Part shown: positions 58,197 through 64,000 of the stretch, one piece after another | Position numbering within the stretch: position 1 is the stretch's first letter | Layout of the letters: every line of letters begins with the position of its first letter | Source: Atherinomorus stipes | Taxonomy: Eukaryota; Chordata; Actinopteri; Atheriniformes; Atherinidae | Direction of reading: 5' to 3' | Assembly (NCBI GenBank): GCA_023101725.1 | Contig: JALJCO010003475.1 | Coordinates: 42,948-106,947 of the forward strand | Length of the DNA: 64,000 nt | Notes under the pieces: generated by a model | Databases searched by the model: none | Told to the model about the DNA's origin: nothing | What the model saw: only the letters and a program-made list of their open reading frames with translations | Position numbers and translations under genes: made by a program

Positions 58197-58384
58197 CGTG
58201 TCAATGAGACTACGTTTACACTACAGGCAAAAGTGACATGAAACTGATTTGGTTCAGATCTGGATGTCTGTCTGAATTACAGTTAAATCCAACCTTTTTA
58301 GACTTAATGTAAACCCCAAAGGGGCCCCAATGGGACTGGATGGGCAGTTAGTTCGTTATGATGTGACTCAGGTGACTTCTCACC

Positions 58385-58462
58385 AGGTGGTGGCAGTAAT
58401 GCACTATTTTAAGTGTTTGCCAGCAAACCGCCAGTAACACAGCACAAGAAAAAGAAAAAGAA
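58385..58462 (+). repeat. AAG-tailed repeat fragment 2
   Basis: GGTGGTGGCAGTAATGCACT, GTTTGCCAGCAAACCGCCAG, then an AAAAAG-type tail. Same family and orientation as fragment 1. Confidence 0.5.
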
Positions 58463-59064
58463 GTCAAAATTCGGCTGTCAAAAATGTAAACAAAACAGGC
58501 TAATCGATACATCATCTCGCCATAAAAATAAATTTGTGCTTTGCCTTTGGATGATCCAATCTATATTCCAGAGATGGGATTTAATTTCATAAGCTGCCTG
58601 CTGACCCTGAACATTGAGCTACATGCTGGCTCCTGTCATCAAACGCGATTACTGGAAACCATAGGAGAGCTCTCAGCTGTGTATCGAGTACTTTGCCGGT
58701 GGTAGGTTTCCACATATTCTGTTTCATACGCTATCCAACTATAGTTTTGGTGAACTGGTCCAATTTGAAAAATATTCATCTATGAAAAGTAAACACAGAA
58801 CATTATTAAAATGCACCGAACCACAGTGGTTTAATGTTATTGCGACCAGGCGCTTTACGTTACTGTGCTGTTAATGTAAATAGACAAGACAGACATCCAA
58901 CTACGGCTTATTTTGTTTCCTTCAGGTAAAAATGCAACAACCTGTTGTCTCCAGCCTATGTCCCATCCATTGTCGTGTTTGTCTGCACATCAGTGAAAAG
59001 AAGCTAAAAGGACAACCTGGAAATGTTTGCAAGATGACCAGACAGCCAGTGAACGAGCCTTCAG

Positions 59065-59318
59065 TTTTTTTTTTTTTTGTTATACTGGTATGATCCCCGA
59101 GGGGAAATTAGGGCTCTGCATTTTACCCATCTCTGTACTCTGTGAGTATCAGAGAGCAGTGGGCTGCTACTTAAAGCGCCCGGGGAGCAGATGGTGGGGG
59201 GTTAAGGACCTTGCTCAGGGGTCCACAGTGGTTCACCCAGGAGTCGTGTCGGGGAATCGAACCCGGGTCCTCCGCGCCCAAGCCCACGACGCTACCACTG
59301 GGCTATCCACTCCCCCCC
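59065..59318 (-). mobile_element. tRNA-derived SINE inside the hAT element
   Basis: On the minus strand the head carries an A box in GATAGCCCAGTGGTAGCG and a B box GGTTCGATTCC (complement at 59253-59263), the internal RNA polymerase III promoter. A body with GAGCAAGGTCCTTAACCCCC and GCTCCCCGGGCGC follows, then a 3' part ending in an A run (T run 59065-59078 on the plus strand). The architecture is that of a full-length SINE. Target duplications are not clear. The 116-codon plus-strand frame here is antisense to it. Confidence 0.75.
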
Positions 59319-59807
59319 AGTTCTCAGTGTTAATAAAAAAAGTCACAGACTTTTATTTTCCTTTGTGGTGTCAATAAACTAAGCAATCATAAAACAGCAG
59401 TGTCTCTCTGCTATTGTAACGTTAACTCATAAATATTAAGTGGAGAAGTTCCTAATGTTTACATGGCGTTCACGTTATGTGGCTCTGCTGTTTTTATCTC
59501 TGTTATTAAGAGGAAATACTTTGTTTGGGAAACTTTCCACAGCTGCAGGTCTGATACCATCCTGCACCAGATATTTAGGAGCTTCGAACCAATTTTAAAG
59601 GCAGTGTAAACGGCCATTGAGTCATTGAACAGAACTTCATAGGCTGTGTTGGAGCAGGGTTGCATGGAAAACTTAAAAACTGCAGCTCTTGAGGACCATT
59701 GTTCCTCATGACTGCTTTAGCATATCAGAGATTAGAATGTGATTAATTAATTACAAATCCTGTGATTAATTAATTTTTAAAAATTGCTTGACAGCCCTAG
59801 TCCAAAA

Positions 59808-62714
59808 CTGTCCTTGTGCTGAGCATGCACATGCATGTCAAGAGATGGTGGGCTAGGTTATATTTATTTGCTTTCCAGAATGAATGCACACTTTCAGAAT
59901 CAGACCAGCTAAACTTCGCAGTTCAAGCAATGTTTGTAGGCAACATGGATTAAAGGTTACACTGTAAATGGCTTCATGGATTTTGTCATTTTAAGCTCCC
60001 ACAGCAGTGCTGAAGAAAGTAAAACTCGTGTACTGCTGACTGATTGAAACTGCTGCCAGGTGGAGTTGAAAGACATGACCCTAACTTGACCCGCCATATC
60101 AAGGCCTTAGGGGAGCTTCAGACACTGGCACAACTTCACTAATGATGGGTGAAATGTTTCATCTCGTCATCTTATCCCTCCCACCAAACTCTGTCAACCA
60201 CTCCATTTCTGTCTTTTTAAAGTCTGTCCCTCACATGTTTCCTCTGCCTGCAACCTCTTATTTTTCCCACTTTACTTCTCGTCTTCCATACTGCATCATT
60301 TCATGCTGACTGTGTGTCTAGAGTAGAGCAAGGAGCTCTACGCTTCTCTATCACGTACTGCACCAACAGGGAGGTATCTATGTGGGTGTGCTCTACGAGT
60401 GAAGAGAGGAAACAAAAGGCATGGAAGAAATAGACCAGATGATCTGTTATCTGTCATAAGGTGAAAGAGCGGGACTTATTCTGCCGCAGTTTTGTGTGTT
60501 TGATTTATTGCTTGTGTTGTTTTCGGTAGAGTACTAATAAGCATGCCACAGAATATAATGACATAAAAGGTGAACTGTAAAAAAAGATGCAGGATGTGAA
60601 AATATGGGGAAATATGATTACTGCAGAACGTTAGATTCTTCTGGCACTGTGCCCAGTTTTCCACCAAAAAAAACAAATAAAACTGTCTAACTTTTCAAAA
60701 ATACAGTCTGACTTGTATGAGTATAGGTGTGTACATTTTCATTTAGCAAGCACATTTGTTTTCATACACATGTGCATGTTTGTCCCATTGTACCCCCCCC
60801 CCCCGTGCCCTCTTTCCCTTTAGACAGACTACAAGTCATGAGTCAGTGAACAGCATACTGGCTTGGATTGGAGAATTGGATGATGAATGGCCTGCTGGTT
60901 ACTGTTCTGCATCATGATTGAGTGATTTAATACCAGTTGGTTCATGGACTGTGTGAGTGTTTGTCCCTTTTATACACTGAACCACCTTATAGCAGTGCAA
61001 CACGTCTCATTTCCCCATGTATGTATTTGTGTTTTAATCTACTTCCCTCTCTTTGTGAATAAAAATATTTTGATTCTCTGTATAGTTTTTTTGTTTGTTT
61101 GTTTTGGGGGTTTTTTGGGTTATTTTTTTAAAGTAAACTTTAAAAAAAAAAAAAAAATTACATTATACCGAAGTTGTCCATCATGGAAATAAAGCCAGAG
61201 ATGAATGCAAAAGTGAACATGCTTTCAAAAATGTAGCACCGGGGGTCAGGGCGCCCCTGCTATGTGTGCTGAGCCTCTGGGCGGCTGTTGGTGGCCTGGG
61301 TCACGGGCCTTGAGAACTTCCTCTGGCCCTTGTTTTTTTTAATTATTTGTTTGTTTGAATTCTGTTAACTAAAAAAAAAGCTAATAAAAAATTCAAGTTT
61401 AGAAAAAAATTCATGTGATTGGTGGACACATGACCACAGGTTTAATATCTCAGCCAAAGGATTGTTTAGCACATTAGTCATGTCTCCTCTCTCATATCAC
61501 TGTATTAGTCATGTCTCCTTTGGAGCTATTATATAATCCTCTTCAAACTGACTATCCCCACAGCAATGCAGCCCCACTGGCCTACAGTGAAGGAAAGAGG
61601 TTTCTTAAGTCATGTTGAAACAGCCCGACCCATTGGATTTTTTTGGATACAAAGATGCTATGTCACTGATTGGGTTTTCTGTTGCTGTTTTGTTGTCGTT
61701 GCTTCCTTGATTTCCTATGTTTTCAACCTGATTTTGTAGGAAATAAAAAAAGAAGAAGCCAGAAAGTAGAAGTCTAAGTTAAATATTGTTCATGGGAAAG
61801 AAATCACATTTTTTTCTACACTTGAGCTACCAACAAGGACGAAGAAATCAAGCTTCACAAAATAACTTATCTGGTAATGTAAGAGGAGATAGTTACAGGC
61901 CCTGCAGCATGCGGCTCAGGTTAAACATTCATTTGCCGTTTTTGCCTCAGGAACAAATGAGCGTCTAAAAGAATTAATTACCTATCTCATGTCTTCATTG
62001 ACCAGAATAAGACAACACAACTTTTCTTTGTGTCTGACAAAAAACACAATAAAAAACAAACAAAGAAAAGAAAGAATGAGAAATGTAAATAGTTGCCAAA
62101 GGAGTTACAAGCATTGCTGTATTTGTTATTTCTCTCATTACCAAGAAGATTAACTACACTTTATCAAAGGCTTGCCTCCCTATGGTTTGGTGTCTGGAGA
62201 GAACTTGTCATGCACAGCTTTACTGAGTATAAATTTCACAAGTGTGACTGCAACTCACACATTTAATCACCCTACAATAGCAAAGGAGACTATCACTGAG
62301 GGTCTTATAGTTGAGGTTCGTCAGCCCTGCCAGGCGCCGGCCCCCCAGAGGCAGGCAGTACCAAGGGATCAGGGCCCCAGGAGACCAGGGGCCGCCAACC
62401 CCACCCCAAGGGCAGGGGCACGACACAATGCCCCGGAGGGCCAGGCCCCCGCCAGCAGCCGCAAATGAAGCAAATCCTTCATTTGTGAATTGTCTCTAAT
62501 TTGTTGGTAAAAGAAGTGAACTGCATTATGGGAAACCTGTTCCCTTACATTTACATTTTGCATGGTCATGACCAAAACTTAGAAATTTGTGTCCATTAAA
62601 CTTAATATTATTCACATGTTTAAATTTTTCTACAAGTTAGTAAAGTGCACACATATTTCTTAGAAATGACCCTGAACTTATTTATTTTAGTACATTTTTA
62701 TCAAATAGTTTAAG
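59808..62714. other. No gene; two GC-rich repeat-like patches
   Basis: AT-rich apart from 61235-61330 (GCCTCTGGGCGGCTGTTGG) and 62325-62462 (CCCCAGGAGACCAGGGG, GCCCCGGAGGGCCAGGC), which differ sharply from their surroundings and may be repeat pieces. A C run lies at 60795-60804, and A runs at about 61142-61157 and 61370-61379. The GC-rich patch yields overlapping frames on both strands without a domain. Confidence 0.45.
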
Positions 62715-63280
62715 TAAATCCAAGAGTGAACAACCTCGGTCTTGTCTGAATTTAGAAGCAGAAAATTCAAAGTCATCAGGTCTTTATGTTACTTTTTTAT
62801 TATATAAACTGATTGGTTTCATCAGGCGTCATGGATAAGTATATCTGAGTGTTGTCTGCATGAAAATTTAAGCCATTTCGTCTGATTATATTACCCAAAG
62901 GAATCATGTAAAAATGTGAAGAGTATAGGTCTGAGCACAGAACCCTGGGGAATTCCATGAGTTACTCTGGTGTGTGATGAAGACTCATCATTTACATTAA
63001 CAAACTGAAATCTATCAGATAAATATGACTTGAACCAGTCTAATGAAGTTCCTTTAAATCCAATAACATGTTCAAGTCTCTGTAGCAGAATGTTGTGATC
63101 AATGGTGTCGAATGCAGCACTGAGATCTAGCAGGACAAGTACAGACAGCAGTCCTTTATCTGAGGCAATGAGACAATCATTTGTAACCTTCACCAGTGCT
63201 GTCTCTGTGCTGTGATGAGTTCTAAAACCAGACTGAATCTTTTCAAACAGATTATTTCTGCTGATTTCTTGGTAGACGCT
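62715..63280 (-). pseudogene. L2-clade LINE reverse transcriptase, decayed fragment
   Basis: On the minus strand the frame reads NNLFEKIQSGFRTHHSTETA, then [20 protein letters not shown] (block A), [13 protein letters not shown] and THGIPQGSVLRPILFT (block B, with R where the family has G). At about 62910 the frame shifts; MIPLGNIIRR continues it, followed by NTQIYLSM where the family has YADDTQ, so the catalytic YADD is damaged. Stops follow, and recognisable similarity ends near LLLNSDKTEVV at about 62720. Both ends are truncated, with no tail. It belongs to the same clade as 23468-24866 but is much older and opposite in orientation. Confidence 0.8.
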
Positions 63281-64000
63281 GTTGAAACCTTTTGGGAACC
63301 ATTTACTTGTAGATTCCAGCTTTCTTTTCCTGTAAACAGACGTCATAGATGTGATGCTTTCACTATGAGTATAATTCCAATGTGCCAATTATATTTATCA
63401 CAAGCTCTTAACCTGGGCCTTTGGATTAGAGAAAAAAATGGTTAAAAGGTTCCAAGAACCTCCACTTAAAAAGCTTGAGCCAAATAAATTTGTCTGGAAT
63501 AATCAAAACCTTACAGACCTTGAATGGAAACTGGAATTCATCCATGCTGAATGTTCATGGATTAGACATTTTTTGATTACTTTTGTTCTGTATCATAGTA
63601 AGGATTTACAAACATACATAGAGATTAATTTGAAAAATAAATCATTTTAGATATTTCTAGTTTCACCATGTGCTTATCTTTGGGTGGCAATAACAGGATT
63701 TTGCACATGCAGTGTGTCATTTTTACCATTAATTCTAAATTCTGCAATATGTGCATTTATTTAGTTTGTTAAAGGTTTAAAATGCCTTTCACCTGCTTAG
63801 AGGAGCAATTATTTGTTGTGTTCTTTATTAAAATATTTAACTTTGTTTATGAACTTGATTGAATGTGTCAGGTGCAAATGATATTTTTCATAAGCAACCC
63901 CCCCCCCACCACCACCACCAAAAAAAAGAAGAGAAAAAAAAGTTCATTCAACCAAACTGTCTTCTTTTTCTTATCAACCACCTTTGTGTTTGGGGGTTAA
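63281..64000. other. No gene recognised
   Basis: AT-rich DNA with a C run at 63899-63907 followed by (ACC)n and an A-rich tract. The frame at 63438-63650 has no domain. Confidence 0.45.

Larger units (their letters stand above)
57606..59799. mobile_element. hAT element with perfect 8-bp target duplication, 2.2 kb
   Basis: The ends are TAGGGCTGTCAATTTAACAC and TTGCTTGACAGCCCTA. The perfect duplication GTCCAAAA flanks it (57598-57605, 59800-59807). Subterminal ATTAATTAATTA motifs are mirrored at both ends (57636-57668 and 59741-59775). No transposase domain was recognised in the interior, which holds two AAG-tailed repeats and a SINE. Confidence 0.85.

Noticed and set aside
62172..62575. Frames on both strands across a GC-rich patch
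   Set aside because: Proline/arginine-rich translations from composition alone; no domain and no splice context.

Overview
This is vertebrate nuclear DNA, very probably from a teleost fish. The repeats point there: non-LTR retrotransposon pieces of the Rex1/CR1, Rex3-like RTE and L2 (Maui-type) groups, many short hAT-type elements with 8-bp target duplications, TTAA-flanked terminal-inverted-repeat elements, and long (CTAT)n, (AC)n and (AAT)n tracts. Bacterial features such as operons, ribosome binding sites and CRISPR arrays are absent. I find no supportable host protein-coding exon, so the window is most likely intergenic or inside a large intron. The only long open frame with a recognisable product is the reverse transcriptase of a 5'-truncated L2 element (23468-24616, +).

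Layout. 1-13 kb: an hAT end at the left edge, a Tc1/mariner-type MITE (2129-2524), an RTE LINE whose two halves point in opposite directions (2548-3545, with an hAT MITE inside), a fold-back element (5231-5443), a 1.3-kb element (6052-7377), an hAT MITE with target duplication (7502-7890), and a Rex1-like LINE with the 5' half inverted (9706-10672). 11.7-20.6 kb is a nest: a broken mariner MITE, part of an unnamed family (here called family R) with an hAT MITE inside, a palindromic TTAA element (13564-15652), and a 3.6-kb hAT (17001-20600) with a BED zinc-finger remnant and a family R copy inside. 22-27 kb: the L2 element and two copies of one MITE in opposite orientations. 27-40 kb is mostly unique AT-rich sequence with scattered LINE tails, tRNA-like pieces and microsatellites. 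40870-45238 is the longest family R copy, carrying three further insertions. 49-54 kb has a repeat shared with 8.8 kb, a fold-back element, a solo LTR with a CATG duplication (51764-52543) and a TTAA MITE. 57606-59799 is an hAT with a perfect 8-bp duplication and a SINE inside. 62715-63280 is a decayed L2 reverse transcriptase on the minus strand.

Nothing here works together as a pathway; the content is a layered record of insertions. Insertion order can often be read from the window itself, because the undisturbed site of one insertion survives in another copy a few kilobases away. Family and clade names come from recognising motifs by eye, not from a database search, and element borders without a target duplication are approximate.
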